This document shows positions 1-9,137 of a stretch of 64,000 nucleotides of DNA, in pieces; the first letter of the stretch is position 1; every line of letters starts with the position of its first letter. The translations under genes and the position numbers were made by a program. The notes below the pieces were generated by a model, which worked only from the letters and a program-made list of their open reading frames with translations, did not search any database and was not told the DNA's origin. Where the stretch lies: NCBI GenBank assembly GCA_016722295.1, contig JADKGL010000013.1:1-64000 (forward strand), in the 5' to 3' direction. The stretch is from Saprospiraceae bacterium. GTDB lineage: Bacteria; Bacteroidota; Bacteroidia; Chitinophagales; Saprospiraceae.

Positions 1-26
1 CATTCACTATTAACCATTCACTATTA
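1..26. repeat. short degenerate repeat, TTCACTATTA motif
   Basis: The 12-mer CATTCACTATTA occurs twice here, 14 bases apart, just downstream of the polyprenyl synthase stop codon. The same core appears twice more at 35.61-35.64 kb, also between genes. It is low-complexity intergenic sequence and nothing shows a function. Confidence 0.4.
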
Positions 27-38
27 TCCAATAACTAA

Positions 39-1022
39 CTAAGAATTTCTATTTTTAATGATATTGATGAATTCGATTAAAGTTGATTGAGCTTTATCAT
101 TTAAATTGAGTTGATGAATTGCATTGAGAGATTTTGCTTCAAAACTTTTTATCATGGTTTTAATTTCAGAATTTATTTCAAGATCAGAGAAGAGTGACAA
201 CGTAGATTTGGTTCTATCATCGCTATTATTTTTTTTGTCATAAAGATGTAGTAATTTTTCTTTTTGCATGGTGTTACTTTTTTGTAGTGCAAGTAAGAAT
301 AAGGCTGTTTTTTTTCTTTGAATAATATCTCCATTTGCATTTTTTCCCACTAATGAAGTATCGCCATAGCTATCGAGCCAATCATCTTGAATCTGAAATG
401 TGATTCCTAAAGTTTCTCCAATAGAATAAATTTGGTTTTGAAATTCCGTCTCTGTGTTTCCAAGTATAGCGCCAATTTTCATTGCACAACCTATGAGCAC
501 AGCTGTTTTAAGTCGAATCATTTCAATGTATTCTTCAAGACTAACATCTTCTATTTGTTCAAATGCCATGTCCATAGTTTGGCCTTCACAAATTTCTCTA
601 GCAGCTTGTACAAAGGTGCTTACAATATCTTTTTTGTTTGTAGCAATTTCTACTTCATACATCATTCTCAATGATTCAATCAGCATGACATCTCCTGAAA
701 GAATACTTGAATTTTGTCCATATTTTTTATACATGGTTTCCTTTCCTCTTCTCAAAGGAGCATCATCCATGATATCGTCATGTGCTAGTGTAAAATTATG
801 AAATAATTCAATTGCATATCCAGCTTTTGCAGCTACATCTAGAGGCGCATCAGTTAGAGCAGAAATCAACATCAGCGACAATGGTCTCAGTTTTTTTCCC
901 TGCTGATCCATGATATACTTTACAGGATCATATAGTTCAATAGGCTTTTGATTCCAATCGATTGTTTTGGAAAATTCTAAGTATCTAGATAAAATTTCTT
1001 CTATTGGCTTTACATTTGTCAC
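39..1022 (-). CDS. polyprenyl (isoprenyl diphosphate) synthase
   Basis: A 327-residue trans-isoprenyl diphosphate synthase that would condense isopentenyl diphosphate onto an allylic diphosphate in the cytoplasm. Both aspartate-rich metal-binding motifs are visible: DDIMD at about residues 82-86 and DDWLD at 213-217. The LRPL segment near residue 45 and LRRGK after the first motif also fit the family, and the length is normal. The chain length of the product (farnesyl, geranylgeranyl or longer, for quinones) cannot be read from the sequence. The gene is divergent from the amidohydrolase, with only 16 bases between the start codons, so the two promoters must overlap coding sequence. Confidence 0.9.
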   Translation of the reverse strand: MTNVKPIEEILSRYLEFSKTIDWNQKPIELYDPVKYIMDQQGKKLRPLSLMLISALTDAPLDVAAKAGYAIELFHNFTLAHDDIMDDAPLRRGKETMYKKYGQNSSILSGDVMLIESLRMMYEVEIATNKKDIVSTFVQAAREICEGQTMDMAFEQIEDVSLEEYIEMIRLKTAVLIGCAMKIGAILGNTETEFQNQIYSIGETLGITFQIQDDWLDSYGDTSLVGKNANGDIIQRKKTALFLLALQKSNTMQKEKLLHLYDKKNNSDDRTKSTLSLFSDLEINSEIKTMIKSFEAKSLNAIHQLNLNDKAQSTLIEFINIIKNRNS

Positions 1023-1038
1023 AGATTGAATTTTTATT

Positions 1039-2718
1039 ATGAATCAAAGTAAACTTATTGCAATCGTATTCGCCTGCTGCTTTTACTCATGCAAAGAAAG
1101 ACAATTTGCAGATTTTATTATCACAAATGCCGTAGTATATTCAGCAGATGATAGTATCCCATCTGCAACAAGTCTTGCTATTGCTGGAAATATAATAGTG
1201 GCGGTTGGAAGTAATGAAGAAATAATGCATTATAAAGGTCGACATACAGAAGTGAAAGATCTACAATCCGCCTTTGTGATGCCAGGATTAAATGAAGGCC
1301 ATGGGCACATACATTCTTTTGGTAAAATACTCATGGAACTTAATCTTTTAAATACAAAGTCATGGGAAGAAATCATCGATTCAGTAGCAGAAAGAGTAAA
1401 GCATACTCCAAAAGGTGAATGGATTCAAGGAAGAGGTTGGCATCAAGATAAGTGGACTTCTACTTCGGATTTACAGTTTGATCATTACCCATACCATGAT
1501 GCCTTGTCAAAGATAAGTCCAGATCATCCTGTAGTGCTTACACATGCCAGTGGACATGCTTTGTTTGCGAATAAAGCTGCAATGGATATTGCGAAAATAT
1601 CCGTAGAATCAAAAAGTCCCACAGGAGGTCGAATTGTTAAAGATAACAACCAAAAAATACTAGGGGTTTTTGAAGAAAATGCAATGGACCTGATAAGTTC
1701 ATTCATTAGCGAAGATAAATTGCCAAGAGAAAAGAGAGAAGAATTAATCGAAAGACGTGCTCTTATTGCATCACAAAAAGCAATGTTTTTTGGCATCACC
1801 AGTTTTACAGACGCAGGTTCCAGTCTTGAAGAAATTGAGGTATTGAAGAATTTAAGCGATAGAGGAAAACTTCCGCTTCGACTGAATGTCATGATGTATC
1901 ACAACAAAGACCTACTTTTTGAGCGGATCAAATCCTTACCAGTATATGGGAAAGACCATTCTTTATTCAAAGCAAATGCAGTTAAAGCCTATATAGATGG
2001 GGCGCTTGGTTCCTATGGTGCATGGCTACTAGAACCTTATGCTGACAATCCTAAACTTACAGGTCAAAATACGCTTGATTTAGCTTTTTTAGATAGCCTT
2101 GCCCTGCAATGCAAAAACCAAGATCTCCAATTGTGCGTACATGCGATTGGAGATAGAGCAAATAGAGAAGTATTAACTATTTTTGAACGAAGGGGAAATG
2201 AAGGGAATGAAAGATGGAGGATCGAGCATGCTCAACATATAGATCCTAACGATATAGACCGATTTAAAAAAAATAAGGTAATCGCCTCCATGCAAGCAAT
2301 CCACTGTACAAGCGATGCGCCATTTGTCGAGAAAAGATTGGGATTTGATAGAGCAAAAAATACATCATATCGGTGGCGAACACTGATCGACAGAGGAGTT
2401 CGAATGGCCAATGGGACAGATGTGCCTGTAGAATCAATCAATCCTTTTGAATGTATTTATGCCTCTGTGACTAGAAAGCGAGCAGATAATCAATTTGAAT
2501 TTTTTCCTGAAGAGAAAATGACTAGAGAAGAAGCATTAAAATCATACACGATATGGAATGCATATGCATCTTTTGAAGAATCAATTAAGGGCAGTTTAAC
2601 ACCAGGAAAATTAGCTGATTTTATAGTTTTAGATCGAAATTTAATGACTTGTTCAGATCTGGAGATCTTGGATACAAAAGTATTGGAGGTTTATTTTAAT
2701 GGAAAAAAAATAAAATAA
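1039..2718 (+). CDS. amidohydrolase family protein, YtcJ-like, probable lipoprotein
   Basis: A 559-residue metal-dependent hydrolase of the amidohydrolase 3 (YtcJ) type. The metal-binding HGHIH lies at residues 88-92, followed by a TIM-barrel region with VHAIGDRAN and EHAQHID, and a late NGTDVPVE segment carrying the usual aspartate. The N-terminus is a short hydrophobic stretch ending in FYSC (Cys18), which looks like a lipobox, so the enzyme is probably anchored in the cell envelope. Substrates of this family are mostly unknown, so none is assigned. The nearest gene, the polyprenyl synthase, is divergent and gives no functional hint. Confidence 0.85.
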   Translation: MNQSKLIAIVFACCFYSCKERQFADFIITNAVVYSADDSIPSATSLAIAGNIIVAVGSNEEIMHYKGRHTEVKDLQSAFVMPGLNEGHGHIHSFGKILMELNLLNTKSWEEIIDSVAERVKHTPKGEWIQGRGWHQDKWTSTSDLQFDHYPYHDALSKISPDHPVVLTHASGHALFANKAAMDIAKISVESKSPTGGRIVKDNNQKILGVFEENAMDLISSFISEDKLPREKREELIERRALIASQKAMFFGITSFTDAGSSLEEIEVLKNLSDRGKLPLRLNVMMYHNKDLLFERIKSLPVYGKDHSLFKANAVKAYIDGALGSYGAWLLEPYADNPKLTGQNTLDLAFLDSLALQCKNQDLQLCVHAIGDRANREVLTIFERRGNEGNERWRIEHAQHIDPNDIDRFKKNKVIASMQAIHCTSDAPFVEKRLGFDRAKNTSYRWRTLIDRGVRMANGTDVPVESINPFECIYASVTRKRADNQFEFFPEEKMTREEALKSYTIWNAYASFEESIKGSLTPGKLADFIVLDRNLMTCSDLEILDTKVLEVYFNGKKIK

Positions 2719-2790
2719 CATATAAAACCGGCAGGTTTTAAAGGACAAATGTTTGAAATTGAAATAATTGCGATAAAAAATATAAGAAAA

Positions 2791-2822
2791 TTTGAAATTA
2801 AATTGAAATTGAAATAACTTTG
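2791..2822 (+). promoter_or_regulatory. Bacteroidota -33/-7 promoter
   Basis: TTTG, a 20-base spacer, then TAACTTTG followed by C. This matches the primary sigma consensus of Bacteroidota (TTTG, then TAnnTTTG) at both boxes. Transcription would start near 2829, over 300 bases before the OmpA start codon. Confidence 0.6.
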
Positions 2823-3096
2823 CGTCACCTCCATTAAATAGCCAATAAAACATTTTATCCAGTGATGTTGCTGGATTGAGAGTTGTATTGACTATGAATG
2901 GGATAGAGACTTGATATATTTTCATTTAGTTAGTGACTAATAGGATCTATCACGTCATTATCATGGCAGTCAGAAAGTCCTTTCTTATCCGTTAATAAGT
3001 CAACCAACCTGTGCGTTATTGTGTTGATTATTATTTGGTTATACATTTAATTAATTAATTATTTCTTTACATTATTAAAATGGCGAAATTTTTGCA

Positions 3097-3104
3097 TAAT
3101 TTTG
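3097..3104 (+). promoter_or_regulatory. -7 promoter box close to the OmpA gene
   Basis: TAATTTTG matches TAnnTTTG and lies 48 bases before the chosen ATG at 3152. No good -33 element sits at the usual distance. If it is real, the upstream in-frame ATG at 3080 would not be transcribed from it, which favours the later start. Confidence 0.35.
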
Positions 3105-3151
3105 TGTTGGAAAATGGACAAAGCGTCATTTTTTACAAAAATCGAACAAGT

Positions 3152-5047
3152 ATGAATAAGATTCTACTACTTATTGGTTTAAATTTACTCTTTTTGGGAT
3201 TTGGTTATTCTCAGATTGAAGGCGATACCACTACAATTGTTACTTCTACAGATGAAATCAAGATAGAAGATAATGCGACTACTCTATGGAAGTCTGGTAA
3301 ATCAAAATATCCACCGAAGCCAAAAAATATGTGGGAAATTGGAATTCATGGTGGACATTATTTCATAGATGGCGATGTTGATCCAAGAGTTCCAGGATAT
3401 GGTTTCGGAGTACATGTGAGAAAATCATTGAATTATGTGTTTTCAATTCGTGGAGATGTAATGTACGGATGGGCTTTTGGTTTAGAGACTCAACCTTATG
3501 GTGATGCTTTATTGCCTCAACAAGATGTTTTTGCAGGTTATGGACCAACAAATCCTTGGTTCCCAATTTATAAAACACAATATTGTTATGGAGTTATAGA
3601 AGGTGTGTTCAATCTTGGTAATATCCTTTTTCATAAGGACAGAAACAAATGGAATTTGTATACTTTCATTGGGACAGGTTTAGATATGAACAAAACTAAA
3701 CTAAATCTACGAGATGCAGCAGGAAATGTTTATACTAATTTGGTAAATAATTCTGGGTTTTCATATGAAAAATTCAATACTCGGCAAGGTCGCGTTGAAA
3801 TTAAGAACGCATTAGATGGTATCTATGATGGTTCGTATGAAACAAATGCACCGAAAAAAGCAGGTATTTATAGATTAAATGATGAGTCAAATATCCACGT
3901 AGTGTTTATTGGTGGAATGGGTGTGTCTAGAAAATTGAGTAAGAGATTTAATTTATCACTTGAGCATCAAGTTCATGTTACAGATAATGACTTATTAGAT
4001 GGTATCCAATGGAGAACAAGTCTGGATCAAACAAGACAAGATGATATTCAACATTATACAAATCTTAGATTAGCTTATAACTTAGGTAGATCTAAGAAGA
4101 GAGTTGAGCCATTATATTGGGTAAATCCATTAGATGCAGCTTATAGCGATATCGCTGAGTTAAAGCAAAGACCTAAGTTTGACCTTACAGATACTGACCA
4201 AGATGGAGTGATTGATATGTTAGATCAAGAAAATGAGACTCCAGCTGGTGCTCCAGTTGATACAAGAGGTGTCACTTTAGATAGTGACAACGATGGTTTG
4301 GCAGATTATAAAGATGAGGAGCCATATTCACCACCAGGTTACCAAGTGAGTGAAAAAGGAGTTGCTCAGATTCCAGTTCAGCCTAAATTGACAGAAGAAG
4401 ATGTTAAAAAGTTAATAGAGCAAAAAGTAGCAACTTTACCTATTGGTGGTTCAGTTTTGAATCAAGGTGGTTCAAGTTCAGGTGGATCTTATCCAGCTGG
4501 AACAGTTGGAGGTTCAACCGGTTCTACAGGATCAACTGGTGCTACAGGTTCAACTGGTTCAACAGGAGGTGTAATATATTCTTCAGGAAATGGATTTGAT
4601 TGGTTCTTGCCAATGATTCACTTTAATCTTGATGAATATTGTGTTAAATCTCAGTTTGCTGGACAATTACATCAAGTAGCACAAGTAATGCAAATGCATC
4701 CAAATCTTATGGTGACAGCATATGGTCACACTGATGCTAGAAATACAAATAACTACAATCAAGTACTTTCATACAATAGAGCTAAGTCTGCTATCGAATA
4801 TTTAGTTACAAAATACAATATTCCAAGAGAGAGATTCAAGTTGATGTATGGAGGTGAAGAGACCCCATTGGGTGGAAATCACTATATCAATAGAAGAGTT
4901 GAATTTAGAGTGAGCAAAGCTGAAGATACTGATATGGCTAGACCAGAAGGACCTGAAGCTGGAGATTGTCATAAGAAAAGAATGAAGAGAGCTGGCAGTG
5001 TAAAAACTGATGACGGTACAGACAAAGACAAAAAAACCGGCTATTAA
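3152..5047 (+). CDS. OmpA family outer membrane protein with calcium-binding-type linker
   Basis: The ATG at 3152 is preferred over an in-frame ATG at 3080 because it opens directly into a signal peptide (MNKILLLIGLNLLFLGFGYSQ); the product is about 631 residues. An N-terminal region resembling an outer-membrane barrel is followed by aspartate-rich thrombospondin type 3-like repeats (DTDQDGVIDMLDQ, DSDNDGLADYKDE). Next come a Gly/Ser/Thr-rich linker with GSTGSTGATG repeats and a C-terminal OmpA domain (AYGHTDARNTNNYNQVLSYN, NRRVEFRV). The OmpA domain should bind peptidoglycan while the barrel sits in the outer membrane. The gene is monocistronic with a strong terminator. Confidence 0.88.
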   Translation: MNKILLLIGLNLLFLGFGYSQIEGDTTTIVTSTDEIKIEDNATTLWKSGKSKYPPKPKNMWEIGIHGGHYFIDGDVDPRVPGYGFGVHVRKSLNYVFSIRGDVMYGWAFGLETQPYGDALLPQQDVFAGYGPTNPWFPIYKTQYCYGVIEGVFNLGNILFHKDRNKWNLYTFIGTGLDMNKTKLNLRDAAGNVYTNLVNNSGFSYEKFNTRQGRVEIKNALDGIYDGSYETNAPKKAGIYRLNDESNIHVVFIGGMGVSRKLSKRFNLSLEHQVHVTDNDLLDGIQWRTSLDQTRQDDIQHYTNLRLAYNLGRSKKRVEPLYWVNPLDAAYSDIAELKQRPKFDLTDTDQDGVIDMLDQENETPAGAPVDTRGVTLDSDNDGLADYKDEEPYSPPGYQVSEKGVAQIPVQPKLTEEDVKKLIEQKVATLPIGGSVLNQGGSSSGGSYPAGTVGGSTGSTGSTGATGSTGSTGGVIYSSGNGFDWFLPMIHFNLDEYCVKSQFAGQLHQVAQVMQMHPNLMVTAYGHTDARNTNNYNQVLSYNRAKSAIEYLVTKYNIPRERFKLMYGGEETPLGGNHYINRRVEFRVSKAEDTDMARPEGPEAGDCHKKRMKRAGSVKTDDGTDKDKKTGY

Positions 5048-5070
5048 TTAAAGGCCAAAAGAGATAAAAG

Positions 5071-5099
5071 AAAAGCCAGATCATTGATCTGGCTTTTTC
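5071..5099. terminator. intrinsic terminator, bidirectional
   Basis: A near-perfect palindrome, AAAAGCCAGATCA paired with TGATCTGGCTTTT, followed by further T residues. It lies between the convergent OmpA gene and the E2 gene and has T-rich ends on both strands, so it can serve both. Confidence 0.85.
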
Positions 5100-5159
5100 T
5101 TTTTATATTGAGAAAATAATTTATAACTACTTTCTAAGATTGTCACATAAAATCGAATT

Positions 5160-6374
5160 TTATAACAACATTGAAACTGGTTGTTCAAGGAATTGCTTGA
5201 AACTCTGAAGGAATTTTGCACCAATCGCGCCATCAACAGCTCTATGATCGCATGATAGAGTAACTTTCATCCTATTTGAAATCACGATTTGATCATTCTT
5301 CACAGCTGGTTTTTTAGCTATTGAACCCACTGCAAGAATACAAGCATCTGGTGGATTGATGATCGCAGTAAAATCTTCAATATCAAACATTCCAAGATTT
5401 GAAATCGTAAATGTATTTCCTTGCATTTCATCCAAACCAAGTTTTCGATCTTTTGCCCTAGTAGCTTTGTCTGCAATTTCTGACTTTATCTGTTGTAATG
5501 ATTTTAAGTCGGTATTTCTTATTACTGGAACTACGAGACCTTCGTCAATGGCAACTGCGACACCGATATGAATATCATTATGATAGATCATCTTATCTCC
5601 CATCCAAGAAACATTCGCAGCTAAGTTCTTTCGCAATGCCATAGCAGCTGCTTTAACTATAATATCATTATATGAGATTTTTGATTCTGCTAGTTTGTTT
5701 AATTGTTCACGAGCTTGTACACAGGCATCCATATCTATTTCACAAGTTAAATAAAAATGTGGAGCGCTGAATTTGCTTTCTGAAAGGCGTTTAGCGATTG
5801 TTTTTCGCATTTGAGATAATATAACTTCTTGATCGCCCAGAGAGCCATAGTTGATTGTAGAATTCTGGCTTGAAGTGCTTGCAGATTTTAACTCTTCGAT
5901 GTCTCTTTTAATGATTCTGCCATTTTCTCCGCTACCACTTATTTTAGAGATATCTACTCCTTTTTCTTTTGCCAAGGATTTGGCTAATGGTGAGACTTTG
6001 ATCCGATCTTCTTTTGATTCTGAACTAACATTTTGAGCCGTTGCAGTTGGTTCATTATTTTTGGAAGATTCGGGTGTTTCAGAAGGAGCAATTGCTGCTT
6101 TTGGAGCTGTATCCTGCAATAAAGCAGAGATATCTTCACCTTTTTTTCCAATAATTGCTATAATTCCTTCTACAGGGACTGCTCCTGATGGTACAGCGAC
6201 ATGAAGTAATATTCCTTCTTGAAATGCTTCGAGATCCATAGTTGCTTTATCGGTCTCTACTTCAGCTAGTACATCACCTGGTTTTACTGCATCTCCTACT
6301 TTTTTTATCCAAGATTTTATGACACCTTCTTGCATTGTATCACTTAATCTAGGCATCCTGATCACATCTGCCAT
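5160..6374 (-). CDS. dihydrolipoamide acetyltransferase, pyruvate dehydrogenase E2 type
   Basis: The E2 core of a 2-oxoacid dehydrogenase complex, transferring the acyl group from lipoamide to CoA; 404 residues. An N-terminal lipoyl domain carries the modified lysine in VETDKATMD (about residue 43). A peripheral-subunit-binding domain lies around residues 125-160 (VSPLAKSLAKEKGV). The C-terminal catalytic domain ends with CDHRAVDGAIGAKFL, containing the His/Asp active site. The lipoyl motif ETDKATM is typical of pyruvate E2, while the second E2 at 53.5-54.8 kb has a branched-chain or oxoglutarate-like one. E1 and E3 genes are not nearby. Substrate is an inference from the motif. Confidence 0.85.
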   Translation of the reverse strand: MADVIRMPRLSDTMQEGVIKSWIKKVGDAVKPGDVLAEVETDKATMDLEAFQEGILLHVAVPSGAVPVEGIIAIIGKKGEDISALLQDTAPKAAIAPSETPESSKNNEPTATAQNVSSESKEDRIKVSPLAKSLAKEKGVDISKISGSGENGRIIKRDIEELKSASTSSQNSTINYGSLGDQEVILSQMRKTIAKRLSESKFSAPHFYLTCEIDMDACVQAREQLNKLAESKISYNDIIVKAAAMALRKNLAANVSWMGDKMIYHNDIHIGVAVAIDEGLVVPVIRNTDLKSLQQIKSEIADKATRAKDRKLGLDEMQGNTFTISNLGMFDIEDFTAIINPPDACILAVGSIAKKPAVKNDQIVISNRMKVTLSCDHRAVDGAIGAKFLQSFKQFLEQPVSMLL

Positions 6375-6389
6375 AAAATATATTTTGGG

Positions 6390-6420
6390 CGAAATTACGA
6401 AATAGAGTGGATTATGACAA
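6390..6420 (-). promoter_or_regulatory. promoter for the E2 gene
   Basis: Read on the minus strand: TTG, 20 bases, TAATTTCG. This is one base off TAnnTTTG, with the spacing seen elsewhere in this window. It lies directly upstream of the E2 start codon. Confidence 0.4.
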
Positions 6421-6549
6421 TTTTATAACGATGCAATCCAATATTTTTAAAATACTTGGAATGTAAAGACATTTATCGTTTGTATTTTCAAAACATGTCT
6501 AAGCTTGAAATTATATATTAAAAAATTAATTTATTTATAACTTTAAGCC

Positions 6550-6557
6550 TATTTTTG
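6550..6557 (+). promoter_or_regulatory. -7 promoter box for recR
   Basis: TATTTTTG matches TAnnTTTG, 20 bases before the recR ATG. A TTG at the -33 position is not evident. Confidence 0.4.
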
Positions 6558-6576
6558 AAGTTTATAAGAAGTAAAG

Positions 6577-7203
6577 ATGGGAAAAGTAGGTTCGAAGTTA
6601 TTGTTTGAAGCGGTTGAGTTGTTTAGTGGTTTGCCTGGAATAGGCAAAAAATCTGCTTTGCGCATGGCATTGCATGTAGCGGCACAAGATCCATCAAAGA
6701 CAAAAAAATTGTCCGATTTACTTTCTAAAATCACAACAGAACTTAAGGTATGTAAGCATTGTTTTCTTTATGCAGACACTGACATATGTGATATTTGCGC
6801 CAGTTCTGCTAGAGACACGAAAACCTTATGCATTGTAGAGTCAATTAAAGATGTATTAGCTATTGAAGAAACATCACAGTATAATGGAAAGTATCATATT
6901 CTAGGGGCTTTGATTTCTCCAATAGATGGGATTGGTCCTGATAGTTTGAATTTGAATTCGTTGGCTGATCGGATTGTATCGAATGGTGTCACTGAGTTAA
7001 TCATGGCGATCAGACCTTCGATCGAAGGAGATACGACCATTTATTATATTTCAAAATTATTGACTGGACAAAATGTGAAGATTTCCATGATAGCTCGTGG
7101 AGTTTCATTTGGATCAGAGCTTGAATTTACAGATGAAATTACATTAGGTAGATCAATATTATCACGAACACCGTATTTAATTCATGAGAATCAGCTAGTG
7201 TGA
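6577..7203 (+). CDS. recR: recombination mediator protein RecR
   Basis: RecR acts with RecO and RecF to load RecA onto single-stranded DNA gaps. The 208-residue length is normal. The helix-hairpin-helix (GLPGIGKKSALR, residues 18-29), the C4 zinc finger (Cys59, Cys62, Cys71, Cys74) and the Toprim stretch beginning LCIVES are all present. The stop codon overlaps the GTG start of the following glycosyltransferase by four bases, so the two genes are translationally coupled, although their functions look unrelated. Confidence 0.95.
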   Translation: MGKVGSKLLFEAVELFSGLPGIGKKSALRMALHVAAQDPSKTKKLSDLLSKITTELKVCKHCFLYADTDICDICASSARDTKTLCIVESIKDVLAIEETSQYNGKYHILGALISPIDGIGPDSLNLNSLADRIVSNGVTELIMAIRPSIEGDTTIYYISKLLTGQNVKISMIARGVSFGSELEFTDEITLGRSILSRTPYLIHENQLV

Positions 7204-9134
7204 AGCTAAGCATCATTATCGTCAATTATAATGTCAAATACTTTATCGAACAAGCGATACGGACGAGTATCAATGCTGCAAAAAATATATCTCATGAGAT
7301 CTTCGTAGTGGACAATCATTCAGTTGATGGTTCTCAATCAATGATCAAAGAATTATTTCCAGGAGTGAAGCTCATTGAGTCTAAACAAAATCTTGGATTT
7401 GCAAAAGCAAATAATCTTGCCATACGTCAAGCAAAAGGAGAATTTATTTTATTATTAAATCCTGACACTGTAGTTGGTGAAAATACATTTGAGGAATGTA
7501 TACATTTTATGGAGCAACATGCAGATTGTGGAGCACTGACAGTTAAGATGTTGGATGGAAGTGGAAAGCTATTGTTGGAATCCAAAAGAGGCTTTCCAAC
7601 TCCATGGGCTGCATTTTGTAAATTTTCTGGTTTGTATAAATTAGTTCCATCTTCAGAATTTTTCAATCAATATTATTTAGGACATTTGGCATATGATGAA
7701 GTTCAGAAAATAGATGTGTTGCCTGGTGCATACATCATGGTGCGAAAAGCACTGGTTGATAAAATCGGTGGATTGGATGAAGCATATTTCATGTATGGCG
7801 AGGATATTGATTTTTCATATCAAATTAAGAAAGCTGGTTATGAAAACTATTATCTTCCAGAACCTCACATCATCCATTACAAAGGGGAGAGCACAAGTAA
7901 GTCTAGCTTGAATTATGTAAAGAGTTTTTATAATGCCATGATTATTTTTACGAATAAATATTATGGTGGTATCAAGCGAATAGGCTTATTGTTTTTGTTG
8001 AAAATGGCTATCGTCGTTCAAGGTGTATTAAGTTTTTTGAAACACAATTTTCTTTCGATCTTCCGACCCATTATTGATGGAATCATTCTGTTTTTTGGGA
8101 TAAAATGGATCGCGCCTTTGTGGTCTAATTACTACTACAATCAAGTTGATTACTTTCCAGTTTCTATCTTCAAGCAAAACGCGATTCTGTATTCTTCCTT
8201 ATGGATTATTGTTGCATTTCTTTATGGTTATTATGATCGCATTAGTAAATGGAAAGATATACTCATGATGACCTTTGTCGGTTTGATTTTAAATTTAATT
8301 ATATATTCTATTTTACCAGAAGACTATCGTACGTCAAGAGTAGTTATATTTTTATCTGCAATTTTTGCATTTTTATATTTTGGTATCTGTAATTGGTTTC
8401 AATCCAAGATCAATTTGCGGAAGTCAAAAATTTCTCTTGGCCAAACACTTCATTATCTCATAATTGGTGATGAATCGGATGAGCAATTTGTGCGTTCAAT
8501 ATTAGATACAAATAAAGTAGCCTATGAAATATCAAAACGAGTAGATCCCAATGATCGATTTTCTGAAGTCGAAATCCGCGAGTTAGTTAAAGTGCTATCA
8601 ATAGATGAGATTATTTTTTCATCAGAAAAATTTCAGACCTTAGAAGTATTGGACTATATTTCAAAACTGGGTTCAATCGTATCTTATAAAATCATTTCAA
8701 AAAACACACAAAGTTTAATTAGTAGCGATTCAAAAAATACGAAGGGTGAATTAATTCATTTTAACATTCCGTATCGATTGACAGACATTGTGTATAAGAG
8801 ACAAAAGAGAATCTTTGATATTGCGTTTTCATTGCTTGTATTTTTATGTTTACCTATCTTGCTTTGGCTCCAAAAAGATAAGTTACAATTTGTCAAAAAT
8901 TGTTGGAATGTACTTAATGGTAATTTCTCTTGGGTAGGATATCAAGTTGACAAGCAAGAAAAATATAATTTGCCCAAGATGAAAAACAATTTGATACAAG
9001 TAGATTCAGATCATTCAAAATATCAAAATGAAATTCTAGAGAAATATATTCTTAGCAATTATGCTCAGAATTATACAATATGGAGTGATTTTAATTTATG
9101 TCTCCAAAATATTACTCAATTAGATTCAAAATAA
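7200..9134 (+). CDS. family 2 glycosyltransferase fused to a sugar-transferase-like membrane domain
   Basis: Starts at a GTG overlapping the recR stop. Residues 1-235 form a GT2 domain of the WbbL (rhamnosyltransferase) type, with the nucleotide-sugar-binding NPDT at 87-90 and EDIDF near 201. From residue 261 there are five or six membrane segments. The last (IFDIAFSLLVFLCLPILLWL) and the following LNGNFSWVGYQVD resemble the core of polyprenyl-phosphate sugar phosphotransferases, where LxGDMSLVGPRP is usual, but the conserved residues are altered. The protein probably builds a surface polysaccharide at the inner membrane. Activity of the C-terminal part is doubtful. Confidence 0.8.
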   Translation: MKLSIIIVNYNVKYFIEQAIRTSINAAKNISHEIFVVDNHSVDGSQSMIKELFPGVKLIESKQNLGFAKANNLAIRQAKGEFILLLNPDTVVGENTFEECIHFMEQHADCGALTVKMLDGSGKLLLESKRGFPTPWAAFCKFSGLYKLVPSSEFFNQYYLGHLAYDEVQKIDVLPGAYIMVRKALVDKIGGLDEAYFMYGEDIDFSYQIKKAGYENYYLPEPHIIHYKGESTSKSSLNYVKSFYNAMIIFTNKYYGGIKRIGLLFLLKMAIVVQGVLSFLKHNFLSIFRPIIDGIILFFGIKWIAPLWSNYYYNQVDYFPVSIFKQNAILYSSLWIIVAFLYGYYDRISKWKDILMMTFVGLILNLIIYSILPEDYRTSRVVIFLSAIFAFLYFGICNWFQSKINLRKSKISLGQTLHYLIIGDESDEQFVRSILDTNKVAYEISKRVDPNDRFSEVEIRELVKVLSIDEIIFSSEKFQTLEVLDYISKLGSIVSYKIISKNTQSLISSDSKNTKGELIHFNIPYRLTDIVYKRQKRIFDIAFSLLVFLCLPILLWLQKDKLQFVKNCWNVLNGNFSWVGYQVDKQEKYNLPKMKNNLIQVDSDHSKYQNEILEKYILSNYAQNYTIWSDFNLCLQNITQLDSK

Positions 9135-9137
9135 AAT

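Larger units (their letters stand above)
2719..3151. other. 433-base gene-free stretch with promoter and possible long leader
   Basis: No convincing protein gene is present. The stretch begins with a 6-bp hairpin (AAAACC/GGTTTT, 2724-2739) that lacks a T tract. The motif GAAATTGAAATAA occurs twice, about 45 bases apart, the second time running into a strong promoter. A second promoter-like box lies close to the OmpA gene. The roughly 270 bases between the boxes could be a long 5' leader or a small RNA. No known RNA family was recognised. Confidence 0.5.

Noticed and set aside
2653..2925. 90-codon open frame on the minus strand
   Set aside because: It overlaps the end of the amidohydrolase gene and the promoter region, is rich in Phe/Asn from AT-rich sequence, and has no family features.
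3080..3151. N-terminal extension of the OmpA gene from the ATG at 3080
   Set aside because: The extension is not conserved in style, would precede the signal peptide by 24 residues, and overlaps a -7 promoter box.
4502..4572. Short direct repeats within the OmpA gene, considered as a repeat array
   Set aside because: They encode a Gly/Ser/Thr linker with GSTGSTG units inside an intact gene; no spacer structure suggests CRISPR.
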